Shown here in pieces: positions 39,601 to 48,559 of a DNA stretch of 64,000 nt. The notes under the pieces are model-generated. The model was not told the DNA's origin. It searched no databases and was given only the letters and a program-made list of their open reading frames with translations. The number at the start of each line of letters is the position of its first letter. The stretch's first letter is position 1. This DNA comes from Zobellia barbeyronii (GTDB lineage: Bacteria > Bacteroidota > Bacteroidia > Flavobacteriales > Flavobacteriaceae). Both the position numbers and the translations under genes were made by a program. The DNA lies in the NCBI RefSeq assembly GCF_018603515.1, contig NZ_JACATN010000005.1, positions 274,169 through 338,168 of the forward strand. Reading direction: 5' to 3'.

Positions 39601-39722
39601 CTGGCACCTGGCAAAGGTATATTTGCTTCATCGACCACAACACCTGAAATCTGCGTTTGCGCCCACGAAACTGTCGTCACCCCTAAAAGGAGGAATGCCA
39701 TTAAAAGTTTGAGTTTTTTCAT
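36678..39722 (-). CDS. SusC-family TonB-dependent outer-membrane transporter
   Basis: At 1014 residues this is a normal SusC. In order: signal peptide (ends WAQ, residue 22), a carboxypeptidase-D-like domain (about 23-105), the SusC signature DEVVVIGYG, a plug domain with DILKDASATAIYGSRGANGVV and a 22-strand barrel ending in LLGLKLAF. It imports oligosaccharides using TonB energy together with SusD. It heads the PUL transcript; a -7 box lies about 30 bp upstream. Confidence 0.97.
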   Translation of the reverse strand: MKKLKLLMAFLLLGVTTVSWAQTQISGVVVDEANIPLPGASVLVKGTSNGVVSDFDGNFTISVADGDELLVVSYIGYETKEIPLGSSSDYTIQLIESSTGLDEVVVIGYGSVKKSDLTGAVASLNTETLTEQKKTDIGQAIQGRVAGVDVRTLSSKPGAPLSIKIRGNTVVTNNNAGRDGVSDDLADDLSKPLYVVDGIFFEDINVLNPADIEQMDILKDASATAIYGSRGANGVVIITTKNGIEGKTVFTYDSSFGLRTATNVPDLFDGPEYVQFVDDVLRARAWKGTGSAADYNNVVIDRSTEFQSSNEEASNVANGRYTDWMGLYQKAGIQTSHTLGMSGGTNGLVYNASLGYLNDEGVMGIEGYERYNISASVSKKVSDQITVGVKAYLALSEREEGSRELFRSTLRLAPTVNPFDAEGEPILFPDDQDLRFVHPIYDAQGAWQLNTKSLNVIANVFLNYKPTKWLNFKTQFAPNITTQRFGEYRGLLTKSSRNDPSRIQSHYQSDFNTAYTWDNILDFNFDLAPDHNLKTTLISSIYYNNKEGSNIQVRDFDTDAYLYYNTEGGNDIRDFDSFYQKETLASFAGRLNYSIKDRYLFTFTGRYDGSSKLSAGNKWNFFPSAAFAWRASEESFLQNADWLNNLKFRVSYGEAGNDSTVGAYSSLAFLSQSNYLFGENPSVGKTIAGLPNEDLTWEVSKEYNLGVDLSIINNRVGLSFEYYNKKTEGSILARTLSNVTGYEDALGNFGSVRNSGIEVTLNTVNVKTDNFSWRTNFNYTKNTNEIVEIDGDLDEIPFGNHGVLKIGAPVDAIWNTAVAGIWQIDEAVEAATYGDLPGQYKFVDQNNDGTIDQDDKVLLGQNSPDWIGGMTNTFNYKNLELNVQVYTRQGSYGHSEFFQNFSTSGDGAVFNSLDLDYWTPNNPNGAYPIPDYGDTGWTYEDLSFVRVGNIGLGYQFPQELADKLKMSRLKMSLDVQNPFTFTDYKGPDPETALQNSYNMTYAVKTVLLGLKLAF

Positions 39723-39750
39723 TTTTATGTAAGTTAGTTGAACATTAGAC

Positions 39751-39758
39751 CAAACCTA
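39751..39758 (-). promoter_or_regulatory. -7 box for the PUL (susC promoter)
   Basis: TAGGTTTG on the minus strand fits TAnnTTTG, placing transcription start about 20-25 bp before susC. No -33 TTG is found at the right distance, consistent with a promoter that depends on the HTCS activator. Confidence 0.5.
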
Positions 39759-40008
39759 AGACTCTTCCCTCCTGAAGCTATGGACATATTCTTCAAAAAC
39801 ATGGATAAATTCTACAATACCCTATTTTTAAGGCGTTAACAAGTATGTTAAATTGTATTAATAAATTTCTGATTTGATAACAATCCAGCTATAAAATTGA
39901 TTTTTATGATTATTTGTAGGGTAAAAACTACCAATAGTTGTTTTTGAATATTTCACGATTTCGATAACCAAACCATTATCATCACAAATAGAAAATAAAT
40001 AGGGCAAT
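39759..40008. other. PUL upstream regulatory region
   Basis: This AT-rich non-coding stretch between the susC promoter and the terminator of the DUF1080 gene has no gene. An imperfect inverted repeat (AAAAACTA...TAGTTGTTTTT, 39923-39945) is a possible HTCS binding site, but I cannot support it further. Confidence 0.35.
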
Positions 40009-40009
40009 A

Positions 40010-40050
40010 AAAAAAACCTCTAAGATTCATATGAATCTTAGAGGTTTTTA
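40010..40050 (-). terminator. Terminator of the DUF1080 gene
   Basis: A near-perfect palindrome with arms of about 19 bp (CCTCTAAGATTCAT and its complement, flanked by A and T runs) lies 66 bp after the DUF1080 stop codon. It separates that gene from the PUL promoter and could act on both strands. Confidence 0.9.
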
Positions 40051-40115
40051 CTGTTTAAAATAGCGTTAAAAGTACTGCTGAATCATTAATCAAGCAACCC
40101 TTAAAAATCTACTAT

Positions 40116-40901
40116 CTACAATTTTCTTAACCAGATATTTCTAAACTGAGTTTTGTTACCGTGATCTTGTAATGAAATAACGTCATCGCCATGGGCAGAT
40201 GGGTAGTTATGTAAACCTATATAATAAGTATTACCATTTATTACCGTATGGTTCTGTACCAAAACACCGTTGTGAAGTACTGTAATTTCTGCCTTAGCAT
40301 CTAGACTACCATCTTTTTTAAACCTTGGCGCTCTGTAGATTACATCATATGTATTCCACTCTAGTGGGCCACGCATTGCATTAACCAAAGGTGCATGGTC
40401 TTTATAGATACTTCCTGCTTGTCCGTTACGGTAGGTTCTATTATTATATGAATCTAAAATTTGTAGCTCGTACCTGTTTTGCAAGAAGAGACCACTGTTC
40501 CCACGTCCTTGGCTTTCACCTTGCACTTTATCCGGTGCGCTAAACTCAATGTGTAACTGGCAATCACCAAATTTCATTTTAGTACTTATACCACCGGAAC
40601 CAGGTACTACTTCAAAATGATCTTTATCTACAATTTTCCATGGAGCAGGTTTTGCGTTGTCCTTTTGGCTTACCCATTGATCAAGACTACTTCCATCAAA
40701 TAAAATAATAGCATCAGAAGGTGCATCTCCCAAAATTTTTGCAGGAGTTACAACAGCAACTTCTGGTTCCCAGATTTCTGTCATTTGCGGTTCCATTGGC
40801 ATTGGTGATACTTCTGGAGGCGTACTAGAGTGTTTTTGAGCCGTTACTTGCAATGAGAATGCTGCTGCGGCCAAGAAGAAAAAATAATTTTTTGAGTTCA
40901 T
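40116..40901 (-). CDS. DUF1080 (3-keto-disaccharide hydrolase-like) secreted protein
   Basis: A 261-residue protein with a signal peptide (ends VTAQ, about residue 22) and one DUF1080 domain (about 60-260), a concanavalin-like jelly roll. Visible motifs are LFDGSSLDQWVSQK, GNSGLFLQNRYELQILDSY, GQAGSIYKD and the C-terminal FRNIWLRKL. Some members act on 3-keto-glycosides; others may only bind glycans. It lies upstream of the PUL on the same strand but behind a strong terminator, so it is a separate unit. Confidence 0.88.
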   Translation of the reverse strand: MNSKNYFFFLAAAAFSLQVTAQKHSSTPPEVSPMPMEPQMTEIWEPEVAVVTPAKILGDAPSDAIILFDGSSLDQWVSQKDNAKPAPWKIVDKDHFEVVPGSGGISTKMKFGDCQLHIEFSAPDKVQGESQGRGNSGLFLQNRYELQILDSYNNRTYRNGQAGSIYKDHAPLVNAMRGPLEWNTYDVIYRAPRFKKDGSLDAKAEITVLHNGVLVQNHTVINGNTYYIGLHNYPSAHGDDVISLQDHGNKTQFRNIWLRKL

Positions 40902-41022
40902 AATGATGATAACATTTTATTTTGGTTCGGTATAAATTTAATAGGAACTAAATATAGCCATAACTTCTTAAAATGGATTTTATCCAAAGAAAAAAAATAC
41001 TAAGTTATTCCCAATAAAAAAC

Positions 41023-42213
41023 CTATAATTTAGAAAGTACACCAACCATTTTCTGTGCACGCTCCTTTACCTCATTTTCCGACCATCCTAGTTTTATTAG
41101 ACAAGAGACTGTACGACCTATCCATTGATCCGATGCCGAGAAATCAGATTTTGAATAATCAGGTAATTGCTCGTGAATTTCCTTTGGCAACTTCCCTAAC
41201 GATTGTTTCTCAATTAGGTGTTGCCATTCACGATAGTAATGCCAATTGTTATCATACCAGTAAAAACATGCATCAACACCTGCTTTACCTAATTCACCAT
41301 GTGCTTTTTTAGCAGTATCTGCATCTGGAAGAAAGAAAGTTAAAAACGCATAACTCTCTTCGCCTCCTTCTGGCACTCGTCTAAATTCTACGTTAGGCAA
41401 GTCTTGAAGTGCTTCCCTTAAAACGGTGTAATTTTTTTTCTGAATAGTTAAAAACTCATCTAGTCTTTCAACTTGCGCCAAACCTACTGCGGCATGAAGC
41501 TCAGAAATTCTAAAGTTGTATCCTAAAAACGGATGTGTCTCCGCTCCCCTATCCTTACCAACATGATCATGACCATGATCAGAGTAATGATCGGCATTAA
41601 CTTTATATGTATCGTTATTAGTAATTATAGCTCCACCTTCTCCACAAGTAATGGTCTTTACATAATCAAAAGAGAAACAGCCCAAGTCTCCATAACTTCC
41701 TAATGGTTTGTTTTCAAAAGTTCCTCCAATGGATTGGCATGCATCTTCCAATAGCAATAAATCATGCTTATCACAGATGGCTTTCAATGCCTTTAAATCT
41801 GCCATTGAGCCGCACATATGCACTGGCATGACTACTCTTGTTCGTTCTGTTATGGCATTTTCAACTGCTTTTGGACTCAACGCCAAGGTATCATCAACAT
41901 CAACCAAAATAGGAACTGCACCTATTGCCAAAATGGATTCAAAACTAGCTACAAAGGTAAATGTGGGCATTATAACTTCATCCCCAGCACCAATTCCAGC
42001 ACTTGCGAGAGCTACCGTTAAAGCTGCTGTACCGCTGCTTACCAGTTGGGTATGCTTCACCTGCATCTTCTCTGAAAGTACTTTTTCAAGTTCAAGAGCC
42101 TTCCATTGTCCTTTACGCATCCCGTCAAAACCATAACGCATAAGCACTCCTGTGTCCAGTACCTCGTTTACTTGTTTGCGTTCCTTGTCTCCGAATAATT
42201 CAAATCCTGGCAT
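41023..42213 (-). CDS. DegT/DnrJ/EryC1/StrS-family PLP aminotransferase
   Basis: A 396-residue sugar-aminotransferase-type enzyme. The PLP lysine is Lys186 in SFDYVKTITCGEGGA, and the family motifs SSGTAAL, MPTFTFVAS, LLEDACQSIGG and HPFLGYNFRISELHAA are present. Such enzymes transfer an amino group to a keto sugar during synthesis of surface glycans or natural products. The C-terminal third is somewhat unusual (WYDNNWHYYREWQHL). It lies 35 bp downstream of the nitroreductase gene; there are no other sugar-nucleotide genes nearby to name the substrate. Confidence 0.88.
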   Translation of the reverse strand: MPGFELFGDKERKQVNEVLDTGVLMRYGFDGMRKGQWKALELEKVLSEKMQVKHTQLVSSGTAALTVALASAGIGAGDEVIMPTFTFVASFESILAIGAVPILVDVDDTLALSPKAVENAITERTRVVMPVHMCGSMADLKALKAICDKHDLLLLEDACQSIGGTFENKPLGSYGDLGCFSFDYVKTITCGEGGAIITNNDTYKVNADHYSDHGHDHVGKDRGAETHPFLGYNFRISELHAAVGLAQVERLDEFLTIQKKNYTVLREALQDLPNVEFRRVPEGGEESYAFLTFFLPDADTAKKAHGELGKAGVDACFYWYDNNWHYYREWQHLIEKQSLGKLPKEIHEQLPDYSKSDFSASDQWIGRTVSCLIKLGWSENEVKERAQKMVGVLSKL

Positions 42214-42248
42214 ATCTTTTTAAGTCGTTTTGTGTTAAATGGAAGTCC

Positions 42249-42887
42249 TTAATTTATTTCAATTACACTATCCTCTATATTTTTACGCACTTTTTTAAAT
42301 TCCGAGAACATATCGTCATCGGCTCGGTAGCCTACCGGAAGTACCAAAACAGAGGTTAGACCGCGTTTCTTTAAGTTTAGAACAGCGTCATAGGCCGAAG
42401 GAACAAATCCTTCCATTGGGCAAGAATCTATTTTTTCAAGCGCACAGACCGTCAGTAAATTACCAAGCGCCAAATACGCTTGATTTTTAGACCACTGCTC
42501 AATTTCGGGAACCTCTTTTTTAGAAAAATCCGCTAACAAAGCATTTTTAAACGGGTCCAAAATATCCTGACTCGTACCTCTTACTTTTTTAATTTGTTCA
42601 AAATAACGATTAATGTACTCTTCATTAATATCATTTTGAATACAAATGACCAACACGTGAGAGGCTTGCGCCACTTGCTGTTGACCATATGAATGCTCCA
42701 CCAATTTGTTTTGCAATTCTTTGTTGTGAATTACGGCCATGGTAATGGGTTGCAGACCATAAGAAGTTGCGGTGAGATTGAAAGCTTGTTTTAAGCGGTC
42801 AATCTTATCTTCCGGAAGTACTTTTTCCGAATCGAATTTCTTTACGGCATAACGCCATTCCAAATTTTTAATAGAATCCAAATTCAC
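42249..42887 (-). CDS. NAD(P)H-dependent nitroreductase-family oxidoreductase
   Basis: A 212-residue flavoprotein of the NfsB-like nitroreductase fold. The start WRYAVKKFDSEK supplies the FMN phosphate-binding Arg/Lys region, and LTATSYGLQP and the C-terminal LPVGYRADDD are typical. It should reduce nitro compounds or quinones with NAD(P)H in the cytosol. Its role beside the aminotransferase is unknown; the 35-bp gap suggests one transcript. Confidence 0.9.
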   Translation of the reverse strand: MNLDSIKNLEWRYAVKKFDSEKVLPEDKIDRLKQAFNLTATSYGLQPITMAVIHNKELQNKLVEHSYGQQQVAQASHVLVICIQNDINEEYINRYFEQIKKVRGTSQDILDPFKNALLADFSKKEVPEIEQWSKNQAYLALGNLLTVCALEKIDSCPMEGFVPSAYDAVLNLKKRGLTSVLVLPVGYRADDDMFSEFKKVRKNIEDSVIEIN

Positions 42888-43214
42888 TTTATTTATGTTT
42901 TCACCTCAGTGAAAAATGATGATTAGCAATTTTTTGGAAATCAAAATAACAAAGAGCAATCACTCCGTTCTGATTTTCTGTTCAAGTTTACCATTATAAA
43001 TTCATGATTAACCTAGTGCAAAAATAGGATAATTATAAAACCTAGTTTACTTAACTTGAATATGATTCTATAACCTTGATGTTTTAGAAAATTTTCTGAC
43101 TGTTTAATTAAAGGAAAGAATGTAATAAAGACCGGTGATTCTCTACTTAGACTGATTTATATGTTATTATCAATATAAGAAATACTACAGTGGTTTCTAT
43201 TGGTAAAAACCTAT
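42888..43214. other. Intergenic region, no feature recognised
   Basis: 327 bp of AT-rich sequence between the nitroreductase and DUF2254 genes, both on the minus strand. I see no coding frame, RNA gene or strong hairpin; it should hold the nitroreductase promoter. Confidence 0.4.
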
Positions 43215-44513
43215 CTAAACCTCCCCAATACCCCTTTCAAAAGCTTCTAAAAGATGTTTCTTGTCTACCTCATTAGCAATATGCTTTTTGATGTCTTCTC
43301 TTATATTTTCTAATTCTTCTAATACGAGAGTTCTGTTTTCATCTGAAATATTAGGGCCGTTGGATATAAACTGCAATGCACCTATCAATTCATGCATTAC
43401 GGAGCTATCCTGTTTGGCATATAAGCGAATGGGCTGCACTAGGATGCGCATTAGCTCACTTCCGGGAATATTATTCTTAATCAGAATACATTTATTATTT
43501 TCTAGCGGCTGAGATGTAATGGCGGGAAATTGAAGAAACTTGCGCAGCAAACGTCCCAATTTAGCAATGGCATCAATTGCAGTACCCGGATCATTAATTC
43601 CTGGGGACATTGCTTTAACTGCAATCTCCATCAACTTAATCATCCCTCCAACCCCTTTATCATCTTCATGACGATCAGATGAGATATCAATACAAAACAA
43701 TAAATTTTTTAAATCTTCATCAGACATTTTCTCCCTAATTCTAAGGATTGGCATCCCTTCCCACAAATGCTTATTTAAATACGGAATAACCTCTATTTGA
43801 TTGTCTTCTTCTTCAATAGATGTGTTAAGCAATCTTATATCAAAGCCTCTAAAATATCCAGTTTTATCACTATTCAAAATAATCCAGTCTGTGGTATCTA
43901 TATATTTCAAAGCTATTTTAGCATCTTCAGAACGTGTCAATTCCTTATCTGCATACCCGTTGCACTTATCAAATATTCGGTCTATAATATTCTGTATCTG
44001 AATGGACCCGGATATTGTATGAATAAAGTACACAAAGAGTCCTATACAAACAACACAGAGTATTGCAGCAAACATGTTGGATAATCCCATAGTGTCTGCC
44101 TCTATTCCGCGTGCACCAAGGGAGGTTAAAATAATAATGCAGTAAAGAAGTGTACCTACATAGGTGCCCAAAATTATTTGGTGCTTACTATTAGAAACAA
44201 GCCCCGGAAGAAGTCTGGGTGAAAAATTAGATGAAGCTTGGCTCAATACAACCATAACCATTGAAAAACTGAATACGGTTAGCGAAATGATTCCACCAAT
44301 AAAAACCGAAAGAATAGAACGTGCCGTATCATAATCTTGAATAAAAAGATATGGAATTTTTTCTTTTATAGACTTTACAATTTCCACGTTTTCCAACGAC
44401 AAAGTGACTATAGCTAGAACAACGCAAAGTATGGCAATGAGTACAGGATAAAATGCAATACTTCGTAACACCTCGCGATAGGTTTTTTGTAAAAATTTTA
44501 GAACTTTTTTCAT
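43215..44513 (-). CDS. DUF2254 predicted membrane protein
   Basis: A 432-residue protein with about four N-terminal membrane helices (within residues 15-170), including the family segment ISLTVFSFSMVMVVLSQASSNFSPRLL. It is followed by a soluble region of about 260 residues with the DUF2254 segment MSPGINDPGTAIDAIAKLGRLL. Function is unknown in the family. It is a single gene, divergent from the APC permease 223 bp away. Confidence 0.9.
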   Translation of the reverse strand: MKKVLKFLQKTYREVLRSIAFYPVLIAILCVVLAIVTLSLENVEIVKSIKEKIPYLFIQDYDTARSILSVFIGGIISLTVFSFSMVMVVLSQASSNFSPRLLPGLVSNSKHQIILGTYVGTLLYCIIILTSLGARGIEADTMGLSNMFAAILCVVCIGLFVYFIHTISGSIQIQNIIDRIFDKCNGYADKELTRSEDAKIALKYIDTTDWIILNSDKTGYFRGFDIRLLNTSIEEEDNQIEVIPYLNKHLWEGMPILRIREKMSDEDLKNLLFCIDISSDRHEDDKGVGGMIKLMEIAVKAMSPGINDPGTAIDAIAKLGRLLRKFLQFPAITSQPLENNKCILIKNNIPGSELMRILVQPIRLYAKQDSSVMHELIGALQFISNGPNISDENRTLVLEELENIREDIKKHIANEVDKKHLLEAFERGIGEV

Positions 44514-44736
44514 TTTCGTAGTCGAATTATTTTAGCGCAGCTATTGTCCACTCCCCTGTTTTTCGAAGCTATAAAAGCTTTAGAACTAAAAGAGACTCTT
44601 TAGAAAAAAAACTAAGCTCAAAAGAAAGGATAAACTCAAAAGGAGCTTTACACTGGCTATTTAGCTGAGGGTTGAAGAAAAATTCGGTACTTTGGAAGAT
44701 TCACTCTGATTACAACTAGTTAAGCTTTCCTTCAAA

Positions 44737-46032
44737 TTGAAAAAACATAGAACAGATAAAAAAATTAGTTTAAAAGATGCCATTTCTATTGGGATTGGTG
44801 GTATGGTTGGCGGCGGAATTTTCGCTGTTCTAGGACTTGCTGTTTCACTGGCCAAAGGAGGAACACCTATTGCTTTTCTTTTTGCTGGTATAATCGCTTT
44901 ATTAACCGCGTATTCTTATGCCAAACTCTCTAAAAAATATCCTGAAAATGGTGGTACGGTACGGTTTATTCACCAACAATATGGAAATGGAATTTTTGCA
45001 GGCGGTATAAATAATTTACTATGGGTAAGCTACATCGTAATGTTAGCATTGTATTCATCTGCTTTTGGTTCATACGGAGCCCAATTAATTTCACTTACTG
45101 GGACCAAAGAAATTGATGTACGAATCTTTCAGTCTTCAATAATCCTAATTGCCCTTTTCATTAATTATTTGAGCGTTAAACTTGTTGGTGAGATTGAGTC
45201 TATTGCTGTAGTTATAAAACTGATTATTCTAATTGCATTTATAGGTGTTGGTTTTTACGGATTTTCCGTACATCCTGAAAATCTTGGGCAATTATCTCCT
45301 GAAAATTGGGAAAGCCCTATTCTATTGCTTTCTGGTGGTATGGTCATATTTGTAGCTTATGAAGGTTTTGAATTAATCGCTAATTCTATAGCCGACTTAG
45401 AGGATAAAGAAAAAAATACGGAAAAGGCCTATTTTGGTGCAGTAGGCTTTGTAGTTATTCTTTATATCTTAATTGCTATTGTTACCGTAGGAGCTTTACC
45501 GTTTGAACAAATTGCAAATGCTGAAGATTATGTTTTGGCAAAAGCCGCAGAACCAACATTAGGACAAATTGGATTTACAATTATTACTATTACCGCTCTG
45601 ATTTCAACTTTTTCTGCCATAAACGCGACTGTTTTAGGTAGTGGAAGAGTAAATTACGATATAGCTGTAGATAAAGAATTACCCCAGTTTTTTTGCCGTC
45701 AATTTTGGGGAAAGCCGGTGGGTTTAATAATAACGGCAATATTGTCCATTACGTTGGTTAACCTCTTTAACTTACAGAGTATCTCAACTGCAGGAAGTGT
45801 TGGTTTCTTATTAATTTTTAGTATTGTTAATTATATTGGTTTCAAACAACATAAAGAATTAGAGTCAAAAAAGTGGATTCATTTGATGGCAAGCCTTCTT
45901 TGCTTTTTAGCTTTCTTGACATTAATAATTCAACAATTTTCGCAGAACAGAATTGGGGTTATAGCTTCATTAAGCATAATTGTATTTTGCATTTCACTAG
46001 AATGGATTTACAAAAAAATCATACCCAACTAG
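44737..46032 (+). CDS. APC-superfamily amino acid permease
   Basis: A 431-residue, roughly twelve-helix transporter. The first helix carries the APC signature GIGGMVGGGIFAVLG, and YAKLSKKYPENGG follows helix 2. Helix 6 has VIFVAYEGFELIANS, where cationic or neutral amino acids bind in the family. The start is TTG at 44737 with no better upstream codon. It is a single gene; substrate not predictable. Confidence 0.88.
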   Translation: MKKHRTDKKISLKDAISIGIGGMVGGGIFAVLGLAVSLAKGGTPIAFLFAGIIALLTAYSYAKLSKKYPENGGTVRFIHQQYGNGIFAGGINNLLWVSYIVMLALYSSAFGSYGAQLISLTGTKEIDVRIFQSSIILIALFINYLSVKLVGEIESIAVVIKLIILIAFIGVGFYGFSVHPENLGQLSPENWESPILLLSGGMVIFVAYEGFELIANSIADLEDKEKNTEKAYFGAVGFVVILYILIAIVTVGALPFEQIANAEDYVLAKAAEPTLGQIGFTIITITALISTFSAINATVLGSGRVNYDIAVDKELPQFFCRQFWGKPVGLIITAILSITLVNLFNLQSISTAGSVGFLLIFSIVNYIGFKQHKELESKKWIHLMASLLCFLAFLTLIIQQFSQNRIGVIASLSIIVFCISLEWIYKKIIPN

Positions 46033-46131
46033 CGTTCTATATTAGTAAAAAGATAGGTGTGTTATTAATATACCCGTTATTTGCAAATAAGATATTACAT
46101 TTTTAAAATCTACTTAAAACTAAAGTAAATC

Positions 46132-47094
46132 ATGTCTTCAGAAAAACAACCCTCAGAAAAAGCAAGACTTCATCCCCGTAACAAAAACAGGGAGAGATAT
46201 GATTTAGAAGCCCTAAAGGTTTCTAATCCTGAATTGAAAGAGTTTATAAAACCTAACAAATTTGGAGCAGAATCTATTGATTTCTCTAATCCTAAAGCGG
46301 TTAGACTTTTAAACAAAGCATTACTAAATCATTATTACCATATAAAAAACTGGGATTTCCCTGAAGAAAACCTATGCCCTCCCATACCTGGGCGTGCAGA
46401 TTATATTCATCATATTGCCGATTTGTTAGGCAGTACTAATTCTGGCAACATACCTACGGGCGATAAAGTTTCCTGTTTTGATGTAGGTGTAGGAGCTAGT
46501 TGTATTTACCCAATTATTGGAGTTACGGAATATGGCTGGCAATTTTTTGGTTCTGATATTGACCCAAAATCAATTGAATCTGCACAGGAAATTGTCAACT
46601 CTAATCCATTACTTAAAGGTAAAGTTGAATGTAGATTACAAAAAAGTTCGAGAGATATTTTTAGAGGCGTATTATCTCCCGAACAGAAAGTTGATATTGT
46701 GATTAGCAATCCTCCTTTTCATTCTTCAATTGAAGAAGCACAGAAAGGAACCCGCAGAAAAATAAAGAATCTATCCGGTAAAAAGGTAAAAACACCTGAA
46801 CTGAATTTTTCAGGAATAACCAATGAGCTTATTTATGATGGAGGAGAATCTAAGTTTATTGAAAATATGATTTGGGAGAGTAGAAAGTTTGGCAAGAACT
46901 GTTATATCTTTTCAACTTTAGTATCAAAAGAATCCAATCTAAAAAGGATTTACAAATTGTTGGAAAAAGTTGAAGCCACTCAAATCAAAACTATTCCTAT
47001 GGGTACGGGTAATAAATCTAGCCGTATTGTAGCATGGTCTTTTTTCTCAAAAGAAGAACAACTAGAATGGGTTGAAACTAGATGGCAGCAGTAA
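46132..47094 (+). CDS. rlmF: 23S rRNA (adenine-1618-N6)-methyltransferase RlmF
   Basis: The 320-residue protein matches RlmF throughout: LHPRNKNRERYDLEAL at the N terminus, the SAM-binding region FDVGVGASCIYPIIG and the catalytic NPPF motif (Asn193-Phe196) followed by HSS. It methylates A1618 in helix 60 of 23S rRNA using S-adenosylmethionine. It is a single gene with its own upstream region containing the palindrome TTATTTGCAAATAA at 46077-46090. Confidence 0.95.
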   Translation: MSSEKQPSEKARLHPRNKNRERYDLEALKVSNPELKEFIKPNKFGAESIDFSNPKAVRLLNKALLNHYYHIKNWDFPEENLCPPIPGRADYIHHIADLLGSTNSGNIPTGDKVSCFDVGVGASCIYPIIGVTEYGWQFFGSDIDPKSIESAQEIVNSNPLLKGKVECRLQKSSRDIFRGVLSPEQKVDIVISNPPFHSSIEEAQKGTRRKIKNLSGKKVKTPELNFSGITNELIYDGGESKFIENMIWESRKFGKNCYIFSTLVSKESNLKRIYKLLEKVEATQIKTIPMGTGNKSSRIVAWSFFSKEEQLEWVETRWQQ

Positions 47095-47425
47095 ATATTA
47101 TTATGGGTATCTATTTTTTTCAGGGCTTTTACTGCAATATAGGGGCTCCACAACTTACCTTATCCATTTAGCTTCAAAAGTCAGCAAGATTTTCACTATA
47201 TTATGCGTGAAAATGCAAAGACTAGACTCAGCTATACTTCCTACAAATGGAGACGCTCGTAAACTTCGAGGTCAATATTTGAAATTACTTATTTCCTTCC
47301 AACAAACACAAAACAAACCCATAAGTGGCTAAAACTCATAAAATAAGGAACATATAGCTACATGGATTAAAACAATATTGATTTCGCTTTTCTGTTTAAT
47401 AAATAACTAACCCATAAAATAAACG
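47095..47425. other. Intergenic region, no feature recognised
   Basis: 331 bp between rlmF and lpxD. An 86-codon open frame overlapping the end of rlmF has no recognisable domain and an implausible composition, so I do not call it. No hairpin or RNA gene is clear. Confidence 0.4.
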
Positions 47426-48421
47426 ATGACATCTTACTCTATAAGTGAAATTAACGACATTTTAAAAGGCGAATTAATTGGCTATACCGATCATAAAATT
47501 GAAGGTCCAGAGGAAATAAAAAAGGCTAAGAACAATCAAATAACCTTCATAGGAAGTACTAAGTATTCCAAATTCTGGACAGACTCAGAAGCCTGTGCAG
47601 CCCTTGTTTGCCCTAAGTCTGTAATTGAACCAGGTGATAATCGCGCTTTTATTAGAGTAAAGAATGTAGATTTAGCAATGGCTAAAATATTAGAGCTTTT
47701 TAGTCCACAAACACCTGTTTTTGAATCAGATATACACCCTACAGCAGTAATACATGAATCCGCAATTATTGGTAAGGGCTGTAAAATTGGCCCCAATTGT
47801 TATGTGGGCAAGGATGTTGAATTAGGTGATGGTGTTGTTTTGTATCCCAATGTTTGTGTATTTGATGAAACCATAATTGGTGAAGCCACCGTTGTGTGGT
47901 CCGGTACTGTTATACGTGAGCGTTGTGTTATTGGCAGCCATTGTATTTTTCATATTAACGTAAGTATTGGAGCTGATGGTTTTGGATATAGACCTAGTGA
48001 TGATGGCAGAGGATTGGTAAAAATACCTCAGATTGGTAATGTAATTATTGGACATCATGTTGAAATTGGAGCCAATTCATGTGTTGATAGAGCTAAGTTT
48101 AGCTCCACAATTATTGGCGATGGTTGCAAGATTGATAATCTAGTACAAATAGCGCATAACAGTGTTATGGGCCGTTCTTGCATTATGGCCGGACATAGTG
48201 GTCTTGCGGGTTCGGTTACTTTGGGCGATGGCGTAATGATTGGCGGAAGCGCCTCAATTAAAGACCATACCACCATAAATTCTGGTGCTACCGTAGCAGC
48301 TGGGTCTGGAGTAATGAGTGATGTAGAAGCAGGAAAAACTGTTCTTGGTTACCCTGCGCAAGATGCTAGAGCTATGCTAAAAGAATGGGCAGTGATAAGA
48401 AAACTTGTTAAAAACCAGTAG
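47426..48421 (+). CDS. lpxD: UDP-3-O-acylglucosamine N-acyltransferase (LpxD)
   Basis: A 331-residue LpxD with an N-terminal uridine-binding domain (about 1-95), a left-handed beta helix of hexapeptide repeats (about 100-290) and a C-terminal helix. The catalytic His is His244 in NLVQIAHN. LpxD adds the second acyl chain in lipid A synthesis. Flavobacteria usually carry another lpxD near lpxC/lpxA, so this isolated copy may be a paralogue with a different acyl-chain or sugar preference. Confidence 0.88.
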   Translation: MTSYSISEINDILKGELIGYTDHKIEGPEEIKKAKNNQITFIGSTKYSKFWTDSEACAALVCPKSVIEPGDNRAFIRVKNVDLAMAKILELFSPQTPVFESDIHPTAVIHESAIIGKGCKIGPNCYVGKDVELGDGVVLYPNVCVFDETIIGEATVVWSGTVIRERCVIGSHCIFHINVSIGADGFGYRPSDDGRGLVKIPQIGNVIIGHHVEIGANSCVDRAKFSSTIIGDGCKIDNLVQIAHNSVMGRSCIMAGHSGLAGSVTLGDGVMIGGSASIKDHTTINSGATVAAGSGVMSDVEAGKTVLGYPAQDARAMLKEWAVIRKLVKNQ

Positions 48422-48470
48422 CCAGACTTTACCAACACTTTTACCCTCACAAATAAAATTTATAAAACAA

Positions 48471-48501
48471 AAAAAAGCTTTACATAACGTAAAGCTTTTT
48501 T
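48471..48501. terminator. Terminator after lpxD
   Basis: A perfect stem AAAGCTTTAC/GTAAAGCTTT with a 5-nt loop is flanked by A and T runs. It sits between the convergent lpxD and LuxR-type genes and can serve both. Confidence 0.9.
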
Positions 48502-48559
48502 CTTGAAAGGTTGGAGGTTCTCCTATTGAACCTCCGGGGAAAAGCAACTAATTTCCAAT

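Noticed and set aside
40116..42887. Including DUF1080, DegT and nitroreductase genes in the PUL operon
   Set aside because: A strong terminator (40010-40050) and a separate susC promoter divide them from the PUL.
46077..46090. Palindrome TTATTTGCAAATAA before rlmF
   Set aside because: AT-rich palindromes of this length occur by chance in such DNA; no regulator or second copy supports it.
47072..47332. 86-codon frame overlapping the end of rlmF
   Set aside because: Overlaps a conserved gene, has no homology signal that I recognise, and lacks a plausible start context.
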